Shown: positions 1 to 5,609, numbered from the stretch's first letter. The stretch is 5,928 nt of DNA from an uncultured Prevotellaceae bacterium (GCA_946055125.1 CAMGFF010000153.1:1-5928), one strand, 5' to 3'. Numbers and translations: made by a program. The notes: generated from the sequence alone by a model not told the origin.

Positions 1-1
1 C

Positions 2-172
2 GCAGAAACACACACCTTCCGGCAGAATATTCTCAATCATGGAGAAATTTGGCTCTCATCTGTGACAGGCTCAACCCCTGGCCGGCTTAGTTTCAAATCA
101 GGACAAAAAAAGAGACACAAGCCCCACTTTCACAGCGTCTTGCTTGCGCCTCGCATCATCGAGAGATATTGA
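2..172 (+). CDS. possible 3' end of a gene entering from the left (unrecognised)
   Basis: The second forward frame is open from the left edge for 56 codons and stops with TGA at 170-172. The tail is basic and His/Arg-rich near its end and I recognise no family. The main support is context: two hairpins with T tails, oriented for plus-strand transcription, start 31 bases after the stop. That fits a plus-strand transcript ending here, convergent with the minus-strand TPR gene. Against it, codon choice is less GC-rich at third positions than in the clear genes, and an open run of this length is not rare by chance. The other two forward frames stop at 63-65 and 88-90, so the true stop could be one of those. 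Confidence 0.25.
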   Translation, partial: AETHTFRQNILNHGEIWLSSVTGSTPGRLSFKSGQKKRHKPHFHSVLLAPRIIERY

Positions 173-203
173 AACTTAACAGAAATGCCTTGTTAGTGCA
201 TTT

Positions 204-227
204 GGCAGACTCTTCTGCCTTTTGTTG
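204..227 (+). terminator. intrinsic terminator-like hairpin 1
   Basis: A perfect 6-bp stem GGCAGA/TCTGCC (204-209 with 214-219) closes a CTCT tetraloop and is followed directly by TTTTGTTG. The T tail is only on the plus-strand side, so it would stop transcription entering from the left. It lies about 30 bases after the possible gene tail ending at 172. Confidence 0.5.
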
Positions 228-236
228 AGTGCTTTT

Positions 237-262
237 GGCGGATAGCACACCGCCGGATTTTT
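237..262 (+). terminator. intrinsic terminator-like hairpin 2
   Basis: A 5-bp all-GC stem GGCGG/CCGCC (237-241 with 250-254) closes an 8-base loop and is followed by GGA and five T (258-262). It stands 17 bases after the first hairpin in the same orientation, so the two look like a tandem terminator. Its loop can also pair with downstream sequence (see the inverted repeat at 242-270). Confidence 0.4.
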
Positions 263-270
263 CGTGCTAT
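242..270. repeat. 7-bp inverted repeat overlapping terminator hairpin 2
   Basis: ATAGCAC at 242-248 is perfectly complementary to GTGCTAT at 264-270. The left arm is almost the whole loop of the GGCGG/CCGCC hairpin, so the two pairings interleave. They would be either mutually exclusive or an H-type pseudoknot. The pairing is seen directly; any function is inference. Confidence 0.35.
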
Positions 271-337
271 TTATCTTGCTTTTGTGCTTTTTCTACAACT
301 ATAACGGAGAAAGAGGCGAAAAAGTTCACCGAGATGA

Positions 338-361
338 GAAATTTTTTTGAAAAAAAATTTC
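338..361. repeat. A/T palindrome at the 3' end of the TPR gene
   Basis: GAAATTTTTTT (338-348) and its exact complement AAAAAAATTTC (351-361) are separated by two bases. The right arm overlaps the TGA stop of the minus-strand TPR gene (360-362). Read on the minus strand it gives an A/T-only hairpin with no GC core and no T tail after it, so it is a poor classical terminator. It could be a weak terminator, an mRNA 3'-end structure or a protein-binding palindrome. Confidence 0.4.
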
Positions 362-1127
362 AAAGCGACCTTAACCGGCTCAGAATCTGCGCCACATGTG
401 GAGTGGGGCGTATTCGCCATGCATCGGAGAGATAGGCCTGAGCCAGGGCGGCATAGTCGGCGCGAGTAGCCGGCTCGGAGGCAGAGGCGAGGGCGGTGTA
501 GAAGTGCACGCCCATGCTGAGCAGGGCCTCGTAGTCGTCGGGGCGGTGGGCGAGGATGTGTCGGTAGCATCGCAGGGCGTCGTCGGTGCGGGCCTCCATT
601 ATGTAGGCGCGAGCGAGGATATGGGCGAGGCTGAGGCTCTCGGGAGTGTCGGCGAGCATTGCCTCGGCGATGTCGATCACTCCGCGGGCGTTGTGGCGGA
701 AGTCGTAGTATTCGAGCAGATACACGTTGATTCCTCGGGCGAGCCAGGGCTGGCGCTCGCGCACAAGCAGCAGCAGCCGCTCATATTCGCGGCCCTCGCC
801 GGTGGCGAAAGAGATGCCTTTCACGCCCGAGAAGATGGAGTCGAGGGCGATTCCCTGCTTCTGCGTGAGCTCGAAGAATCGCATCTGCTCGTCGTCGTTG
901 CGCAGCATGCCGCAGGTGAAGATTGCGTGGTAGTAGGATGCCACATCATCGGGGCGCAGGTCGATCATCACCTCATACATGGCCAGCGCGCTGGGCCACT
1001 CCTGGTACTTGAAGAAGCGGCCGGCACGCACGCTTGCTGCCTCGTAGCGGCGTGAGGCGTCGGCATCGCCGGCGAGAGCAGCGGTGGCGAGGCACAGGGC
1101 TGTTATGGCAAGGAAAATTCTGCGCAT
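360..1127 (-). CDS. secreted tetratricopeptide-repeat (TPR) protein
   Basis: The 255-residue product starts with a typical signal peptide: a basic MRR, a hydrophobic core and small residues up to Ala19, with likely cleavage before Gly20. There is no lipobox cysteine. The mature part is helical and TPR-like. One repeat spans about residues 27-60, ending in the Leu-Arg-Pro-Asp-Asp turn. A degenerate middle covers about 66-160. Clearer repeats cover about 164-197, ending His-Arg-Pro-Asp-Asp, and 198-241, ending Arg-Ile-Arg-Pro. TPRs are protein-binding scaffolds and no enzyme domain is visible, so it is probably a periplasmic or envelope scaffold of unknown partner. The start at 1127 is supported by the signal peptide and by a TAATTTTG box 20 bases upstream. 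The gene is divergent from the MscS channel and convergent with whatever lies to the left. Confidence 0.85.
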   Translation of the reverse strand: MRRIFLAITALCLATAALAGDADASRRYEAASVRAGRFFKYQEWPSALAMYEVMIDLRPDDVASYYHAIFTCGMLRNDDEQMRFFELTQKQGIALDSIFSGVKGISFATGEGREYERLLLLVRERQPWLARGINVYLLEYYDFRHNARGVIDIAEAMLADTPESLSLAHILARAYIMEARTDDALRCYRHILAHRPDDYEALLSMGVHFYTALASASEPATRADYAALAQAYLSDAWRIRPTPHVAQILSRLRSL

Positions 1128-1147
1128 AGGGTTCTTTTTATCAACGG

Positions 1148-1164
1148 CAAAATTAGTGAAAAAA
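1148..1164 (-). promoter_or_regulatory. promoter of the TPR gene (Bacteroidota -7 box with T6 tract)
   Basis: On the minus strand TAATTTTG (1155 down to 1148) matches the Bacteroidota -7 consensus TAnnTTTG exactly. It lies 20 bases before the ATG, leaving a short leader. A run of six T (1164 to 1159) sits 3 bases upstream of it. No clear -33 TTTG is visible at the expected distance. Confidence 0.6.
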
Positions 1165-1191
1165 TATTATAATCGCTCGGTGTGTGACGGA

Positions 1192-1206
1192 TTTTTTGTA
1201 ATTTTG
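1192..1206 (+). promoter_or_regulatory. promoter of the MscS channel gene (-7 box with T6 tract)
   Basis: TAATTTTG at 1199-1206 matches TAnnTTTG exactly and lies 22 bases before the ATG at 1229. Six T at 1192-1197 precede it by one base. It mirrors the TPR-gene promoter on the other strand, and the two boxes are 43 bases apart pointing outward. No good -33 TTTG is seen. The leader before the start is A-rich, with no Shine-Dalgarno sequence. Confidence 0.6.
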
Positions 1207-1228
1207 ACGCTAATAAAGAAACAATAAT

Positions 1229-2419
1229 ATGGAAGAATTGAGAATACTCATTGCCGGAGTGTGGCAGTTTCTTGGGGCAGAGGGCGATGCACTTGCCGGC
1301 TTCACCCATTGGAGCATGCTGGCGCTGTCGCTGCTGGTGTCGCTGGGCTGTGGAGCCTTGGCGAGCTACATAGTGCGCCCCATAGTGCGCAAGATTGTGG
1401 AGAAATCGCCGTCGAAGATCGATGATGTGCTGCTCAATGACGATGTGCTGCTCTCGGCGTGCCGCATTATCCCGGCCATCGTCTTCCTCAACCTCGCGCC
1501 GATGTGCTTCGAGGGTAATAAGCCCCACTACTGGGTCTATGTGCTGATAGAGCGGGCGTCCGACGTTTACCTCACGGTGATGATACTCTCGCTCGTGAAC
1601 CACATTCTCGACAATGTGAACCGCCTGAGCACCACTCACGACCGCCTGCAGAAGCACTACATTGGCGGGCTGGTGCAATTTGTGAAGCTCGGTGTGTTTT
1701 GCCTTGGCGCGATAATTGTGGTGGCTATTGTTATCAACCGCTCGCCCATGTCGCTCATTGCCGGACTTGGCGCGGCTGCCACGGTGATGATGCTGCTCTT
1801 CCGCGACAGCATCGTGGGCTTGGTGGCGGGCATTCAGCTCAATGTGAACGATATGCTCAAGCCGGGCGACTGGATTACCATTAAGAAGCTCGGCGTGGAT
1901 GGAACAGTGCAGAAGGTGTCGCTCACCACGGTGAAGGTGCGCAACTTCGACAATACCATAGCCACCATTCCGCCATCGGTGCTGGTGAGCGACTCTTTTG
2001 TGAACTGGAAGGAGATAGGTGAGCGCGGCCGCCGTGTGAAGCGCACTATCTACATCGATGTGCAGTCGGTGCGTTTCGGCACAGCCGAGGAGGTGGCCGA
2101 GTGGCACAGCAGCGGCCTTGTGAGCGATGAGGAGGCTGCCTCGGCCGTGCCCCGGGTGGTGAACCTCACGGTGTTCCGCCGCTTCATCACCGAGTGGCTG
2201 CGGCGCAATGCCGAGGTGAAGCACGACGACTGGCTCATGGTGCGACAGCTTGAGCACACTCAGGGCGGACTGCCGATAGAGCTTTACTTCTACTTCCGCG
2301 AGACGGAGTTTGTGCGCTATGAGCAGCTTGCTGCCGAGGCGATGGAATATGTCGTTGCGTCGGCGGCGCAATTTGGGGTGCGGCTCTACCAGGCAGCGGC
2401 GTTAGTGGGGAGTTATTAA
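1229..2419 (+). CDS. MscS-family mechanosensitive ion channel, YbdG/MscM type
   Basis: The 396-residue inner-membrane protein should open under membrane tension and release ions and solutes during osmotic downshift. Hydrophobic segments lie at about residues 29-49, 73-93, 101-127, 147-170 and 174-205. The last holds the pore-lining helix, rich in Gly and Ala around GLGAAATVMMLLFRDS (179-194). The soluble MscS beta domain follows: the stretch from about 200 (GIQLNVNDMLKPGDW) through VKVRNFDNTIATIPPS (235-250) to VSDSFVNW (253-260) closely matches what I recall of E. coli YbdG. The length (YbdG is about 415) and the five-segment layout also agree. The C-terminal cytoplasmic domain runs to the end and includes GRRVKRTIYIDV (267-278). 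The start follows a -7 box at a normal distance. The last codons run into a TTAG/G-rich repeat. Assignment to the family is firm; the YbdG subtype is by sequence memory. Confidence 0.93.
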   Translation: MEELRILIAGVWQFLGAEGDALAGFTHWSMLALSLLVSLGCGALASYIVRPIVRKIVEKSPSKIDDVLLNDDVLLSACRIIPAIVFLNLAPMCFEGNKPHYWVYVLIERASDVYLTVMILSLVNHILDNVNRLSTTHDRLQKHYIGGLVQFVKLGVFCLGAIIVVAIVINRSPMSLIAGLGAAATVMMLLFRDSIVGLVAGIQLNVNDMLKPGDWITIKKLGVDGTVQKVSLTTVKVRNFDNTIATIPPSVLVSDSFVNWKEIGERGRRVKRTIYIDVQSVRFGTAEEVAEWHSSGLVSDEEAASAVPRVVNLTVFRRFITEWLRRNAEVKHDDWLMVRQLEHTQGGLPIELYFYFRETEFVRYEQLAAEAMEYVVASAAQFGVRLYQAAALVGSY

Positions 2420-2463
2420 TTATGAGTTAGGGGGTAGTAGGGATTAGTTAGGAGGGGGTGGGG
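2401..2463 (+). repeat. degenerate GTTAG-G4/5 repeat at the 3' end of the channel gene
   Basis: Three related units, GTTAG followed within 0-2 bases by four or five G, occur at 2401-2410, 2426-2434 and 2447-2458. A further GGGG lies at 2460-2463. The first unit lies in the last codons of the channel gene, the rest between its TAA (2417-2419) and the next promoter. The G runs at 2430-2434, 2440-2442, 2454-2458 and 2460-2463 are on the coding strand and would be in the mRNA. No GC hairpin terminator is visible in this gap. Confidence 0.5.
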
Positions 2464-2515
2464 TGTTTTGGAATTTTTATTGAAAAATGTGACCGGATTG
2501 TAATTTTTTAGTGAG

Positions 2516-2534
2516 TTTTTTATTGCTAAATTTG
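2516..2534 (+). promoter_or_regulatory. promoter of the GH3 gene (-7 box with T6 tract)
   Basis: TAAATTTG at 2527-2534 matches TAnnTTTG exactly and lies 17 bases before the ATG at 2552. Six T at 2516-2521 sit five bases upstream of the box, and a second T6 lies at 2504-2509 near the expected -33 position. No exact -33 TTTG is present. This suggests that the GH3 gene can be transcribed separately from the channel gene. Confidence 0.6.
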
Positions 2535-2551
2535 CAACGGCAATTATCGGA

Positions 2552-4081
2552 ATGGCTTTTTTTCGTATGATTGATTTCACTCCTATAGCACGGCTTGCGT
2601 TCCGCAACAGGCTTGTTGAGGCTCAGCGCTTTGTGAATCACGGCGACGTGGTGCAGCGCGAGGTGCTCGATGAGCTGCTGCAGCAGGCGTCGCGCACCGA
2701 GATTGGGCAGCGCTATGGCTTCGGCGACGGAATGACCTACGCGCAATTCCGCGAGCGGGTGCCTCTGCACAGCTATGAGGACCTGCGAGGCGATGTGATG
2801 CGCATGGTGCGCGGCGAGAAGAATGTGCTGTGGCGCGGCGTGGTGCGCCGCTTCGCGCAGTCGTCGGGCACGAGCGACGGCAAGAGCAAGTATATCCCTA
2901 TCAGCGACGACTCGCTGCATGGCTGCCACTACAAGGGCGGAAGCGATGTGGTGGCGCACTACTTGAATATCAACCCCGCGAGCCGCATGTTTGCCGGCAA
3001 GGGCTTTATTCTTGGCGGCAGTTTTGCCACTGAGCTTAGTCTGCCCCGTGGAGTGAGGGTGGGCGACCTCTCGGCCAACCTCATTGCCAATATCAACCCT
3101 CTGGTGAACTTGGTGCGCGTGCCGGGCAAGGACATTGCCCTCATGGAGGACTGGAGCCGCAAGCTGCCGGCCCTTGTGGAGGCGAGCCGCAAGCAGAATA
3201 TCACCAATATATCAGGCGTGCCGTCGTGGTTTCTCACGGTGCTCAAGGAGGTGCTGAGGCGCGAGGGAGCGCAGTGCATCCACGAGGTGTGGCCCAACCT
3301 GGAAGTGTTTTTCCACGGCGGAATCAGCTTCAAGCCCTATCGCGACGAGTATGCGTCGATTTGCGACAACTCGCGAATGCACTATGTGGAGACCTACAAT
3401 GCCTCCGAGGGCTTCTTCGCGGTGCAGTCGAGCGCCGAGTCGCGGGCAATGCTGCTGCTGCTCGACGTGGGGGTGTTCTATGAGTTTGTGCCCATTGAGG
3501 ACATCGACAGCGCCTCGCCGCGCGTGCTGCCACTGTGGGAGGTGGAGGCCGGGCACACCTACTCGCTCATCATCACCGCCAACAATGGCCTGTGGCGCTA
3601 CAAGATTGGCGACACGGTGCGCGTGGAGCAGACCTCGCCGGTGAAAATCACCATCGCCGGCCGCACGAAGCACTACATAAATGCCTTTGGCGAGGAGCTG
3701 ATGGTGCACAATGCCGATGAGGCCATTGCACGCGCCTGCCGCGACACCGGGGCTATGATTGCCAACTACACCGCCGCGCCTGTCTATGCCCACGCCGAGA
3801 GCCACGGCCACCACCAGTGGCTCATTGAGTTTAGCCGCCGCCCTGACGACATGGAGGAGTTTGCCAACATTCTCGACGCTCACTTGCAGGCTGTGAACAG
3901 CGACTATGAGGCGAAGCGCGCGGGCAGCATCTTCCTCGACCGCCTCACAATCACCGAGGCTCCGGCGGGGCTTTTCGACCGCTGGCTGGCGAGCACGGGC
4001 AAGCTGGGCGGGCAGCGCAAGGTGCCGCGCCTGAGCAACGACCGCACTATTATCGATGCAATGACTTCTATTAGATATTAG
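2552..4081 (+). CDS. GH3 auxin-responsive promoter family protein (acyl-adenylating amido synthetase-like)
   Basis: The 509-residue cytosolic protein belongs to the GH3 branch of the adenylate-forming (ANL-like) superfamily. Plant members join hormone acids to amino acids through an acyl-AMP. All three nucleotide motifs are visible: the P-loop SSGTSDGKSKYIP (104-116), YNASEGFFA (282-290) and GLWRYKIGDTVR (346-357) with Asp354. The C-terminal GGQRKVPR (486-493) corresponds to the conserved GQYK-P-R lysine loop. With all of these intact, an active ATP-using enzyme is likely. The acid and amine substrates cannot be told from sequence, and bacterial members are largely uncharacterised. Length is a little under the plant proteins (about 600) and normal for bacterial ones as I recall. 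The start could instead be Met6 (2567), where the text MIDFTPIARL resembles the usual family beginning. The TAG stop lies inside a 7-bp tandem array. Confidence 0.92.
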   Translation: MAFFRMIDFTPIARLAFRNRLVEAQRFVNHGDVVQREVLDELLQQASRTEIGQRYGFGDGMTYAQFRERVPLHSYEDLRGDVMRMVRGEKNVLWRGVVRRFAQSSGTSDGKSKYIPISDDSLHGCHYKGGSDVVAHYLNINPASRMFAGKGFILGGSFATELSLPRGVRVGDLSANLIANINPLVNLVRVPGKDIALMEDWSRKLPALVEASRKQNITNISGVPSWFLTVLKEVLRREGAQCIHEVWPNLEVFFHGGISFKPYRDEYASICDNSRMHYVETYNASEGFFAVQSSAESRAMLLLLDVGVFYEFVPIEDIDSASPRVLPLWEVEAGHTYSLIITANNGLWRYKIGDTVRVEQTSPVKITIAGRTKHYINAFGEELMVHNADEAIARACRDTGAMIANYTAAPVYAHAESHGHHQWLIEFSRRPDDMEEFANILDAHLQAVNSDYEAKRAGSIFLDRLTITEAPAGLFDRWLASTGKLGGQRKVPRLSNDRTIIDAMTSIRY

Positions 4082-4117
4082 TTATTAGATATTAGATATT
4101 AGATATTAGATATTAGA
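4069..4117 (+). repeat. 7 x 7-bp tandem repeat (TATTAGA) spanning the GH3 stop codon
   Basis: Seven head-to-tail copies of TATTAGA fill 4069-4117 with one mismatch (T for A at 4082, just after the stop). The first two units encode the last residues Ile-Arg-Tyr and provide the TAG stop at 4079-4081. Because 7 is not a multiple of 3, the array carries TAG in all three forward frames and TAA in all three reverse frames every 21 bases. Confidence 0.9.
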
Positions 4118-4177
4118 TGTTGGGGGAGGGGATTTGTGAATTTTTGATTTATAAATATATATATTTTATATGGAATT
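4118..4177 (+). promoter_or_regulatory. G-run plus AT-rich leader before the phosphatase gene
   Basis: After the tandem array come GGGGG-A-GGGG (4122-4131), GAATTTTT (4138-4145) and then an almost pure A/T stretch up to the ATG. There is no exact TAnnTTTG box. The nearest candidates, TATATTTT at 4160-4167 with TTTG at 4143-4146, sit too close to the start for a normal leader. The phosphatase may have a weak or regulated promoter here, or be read through from the GH3 gene. No GC hairpin terminator is seen in the gap. Confidence 0.25.
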
Positions 4178-5566
4178 ATGAGAAAAATTTTGTTTACAAT
4201 CGCGCTGCTGGCGGGGCTTATGCTCTCGGCTCAGCAGCCTAAGTATGTGTTCTATTTTATTGGCGATGGCATGGGGCTTGGCCATGTGCTGTCGGCCGAG
4301 ACCTACAATCGCACTGTGCTGGGCAACAGCGAGCATATCACCATGCTGCAATTCCCGGTGACTACCATCTGCACTTCCTACTCGGCAAGCAGCAAGATTA
4401 CCGACTCGGCTGCCTCGGGCACGGCGCTCTCTACCGGCTCCAAGGCCAACAACTACACCCTTGGCATGACCCCCGACGGAAACAACTGCTACAGCCTCGC
4501 CACGGAGCTGAAGAAGCAGGGCTACGGCGTGGCTATCGCCACTTCGGTGCCTATCGACGATGCCACCCCGGCGGCTTTCTATGCCCATGTGAAGTCGCGC
4601 AAGATGTTCTATGAGATTGGCCTCGACCTCGCCAAGAGCGGCTACGACTTCTTCTCGGGCACTAAGCTGCGCGGACTGAAGGACAAGGATGGCAACGACA
4701 ACGGCCTCATGGCCACTATCGAGAAGAGCGGCTACACTGTGGTGCGCGGTGCCGATGCCTACAACAAGGCCAAGGGCAAGAAGCACCCCAAGATGCTCCT
4801 CCTGAGCGAGGACAATGGCCTGGACCACAATGGCTACACCATCGACAGCACTGCCACTAATCTCTCGCTCGAAACCGTCACCGCTGCCTGCTTGGAGCAC
4901 CTGCAGCGCTACACTCCCAAGAAATTCTTCATGATGGTGGAAGGCGGCAACATCGACTGGGCCGCCCACTCCAACGATGGCGGCACGGTGGTGAAGGAGG
5001 TGATGAATTTCCAGAAGTCGATTGCCCTGGCCTACGACTTCTACAAGCAGCACCCCGATGAGACCCTTATCGTGGTAACAGCCGACCACAACACCGGCGG
5101 TATGACCCTGGGCGTGAACAACGGACCGAAGGAGGTGGACCTGAGCGTATTCGACCACCAGCGCACCTCACTTGAGCTCTTCCAGCACTATTGCATCGAC
5201 CTGCAGAAGAGCGGCAAGAACGTGACCTGGGAGGAGATGAAGACGATACTCGCCGAGAAGCTGGGCCTCTTTGGCGCAGTGAAAGTGAATGAGAAGCAGG
5301 AGAAGCAGTTGCGCGAGGCCTTTGAGCGCACCTTTGTCACCCGCGACGCCGCAAATGAGCAGACGCTCTACGCCACATTCAGCGGGTTTGTGAAAGTGGT
5401 GTTCGACGTGCAGAACCACTGCGCCGGCATAGGGTGGACCTCCAACAACCACACCGGCGACTTCACCCCGGTATTTGCAGTGGGCGTAGGGGCAGAGCAG
5501 TTTAGCGGCCTTCGCGACAACACCGACCTCCCCAAAATCATCCTCAGCCTCATCAACAAGAAATAA
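4178..5566 (+). CDS. secreted alkaline phosphatase (PhoA family)
   Basis: The 462-residue metalloenzyme should hydrolyse phosphate monoesters outside the cytoplasm. A signal peptide covers residues 1-18 (MRK, hydrophobic core, LSA, then QQ), with no lipobox. The alkaline phosphatase active site is complete by comparison with E. coli PhoA. FIGDGMG holds metal ligand Asp30. TDSAASGTALSTG (75-87) holds Asp76 and nucleophile Ser77. DDATPAA (127-133) holds Asp128 and Thr130, the Asp153/Thr155 positions. SRK holds Arg141 (Arg166). VEGGNIDWAAH (254-264) holds Glu255, Asp260 and His264. TADHNTGG (301-308) holds Asp303 and His304. NNHTGDFTPVF (423-433) holds His425. Trp261 occupies the PhoA Lys328 position. 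Length matches the family. It follows the GH3 gene by 96 bp and ends at a clear terminator. Phosphate control is plausible but no regulatory site is visible. Confidence 0.95.
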   Translation: MRKILFTIALLAGLMLSAQQPKYVFYFIGDGMGLGHVLSAETYNRTVLGNSEHITMLQFPVTTICTSYSASSKITDSAASGTALSTGSKANNYTLGMTPDGNNCYSLATELKKQGYGVAIATSVPIDDATPAAFYAHVKSRKMFYEIGLDLAKSGYDFFSGTKLRGLKDKDGNDNGLMATIEKSGYTVVRGADAYNKAKGKKHPKMLLLSEDNGLDHNGYTIDSTATNLSLETVTAACLEHLQRYTPKKFFMMVEGGNIDWAAHSNDGGTVVKEVMNFQKSIALAYDFYKQHPDETLIVVTADHNTGGMTLGVNNGPKEVDLSVFDHQRTSLELFQHYCIDLQKSGKNVTWEEMKTILAEKLGLFGAVKVNEKQEKQLREAFERTFVTRDAANEQTLYATFSGFVKVVFDVQNHCAGIGWTSNNHTGDFTPVFAVGVGAEQFSGLRDNTDLPKIILSLINKK

Positions 5567-5609
5567 CCGCCCCCCATTCCCGCACGATGGGAACCGGTAA
5601 AACGCCGTT

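Noticed and set aside
197..204. TGCATTTG, a near match to the -7 box
   Set aside because: It has the wrong second base, overlaps the first terminator hairpin and has no gene downstream on that strand.
229..435. 68-codon plus-strand frame with a GTG start
   Set aside because: It runs through the second terminator hairpin and the A/T palindrome and then antisense into the TPR gene; it has no promoter or family features.
396..1055. 219-codon plus-strand frame opposite the TPR gene
   Set aside because: It is the antisense shadow of the TPR gene, which has a signal peptide, TPR turns and a promoter; the shadow is a Gly/Val/His/Glu-rich string with none.
1103..2371. 422-codon open frame on the minus strand across the channel gene
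   Set aside because: It is antisense to a well-recognised MscS gene. Its many His residues come from reading common GTG and ATG codons backwards (CAC, CAT), and it shows no family motif.
2477..2959. 160-codon minus-strand frame over the GH3 promoter and 5' end
   Set aside because: It is antisense to the GH3 N-terminal region and its lower part is AT-rich intergenic DNA; shadow composition.
3212..3883. 223-codon minus-strand frame within the GH3 gene
   Set aside because: It lies in the shadow of the GH3 coding frame and has no promoter or recognisable motif.
4160..4167. TATATTTT as the phosphatase -7 box
   Set aside because: It lacks the final G and lies only 10 bases from the ATG, so it is kept only as part of the low-confidence leader region.
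4166..5158. 330-codon minus-strand frame across the phosphatase gene
   Set aside because: It is antisense to a gene with a full active site, with Val/His/Leu-rich shadow composition and no recognisable domain.
1229..5566. Channel, GH3 and phosphatase as one functional operon
   Set aside because: Gaps are 132 and 96 bp, the GH3 gene has its own -7 box, and the three products act in different compartments with no shared pathway; read-through remains possible.
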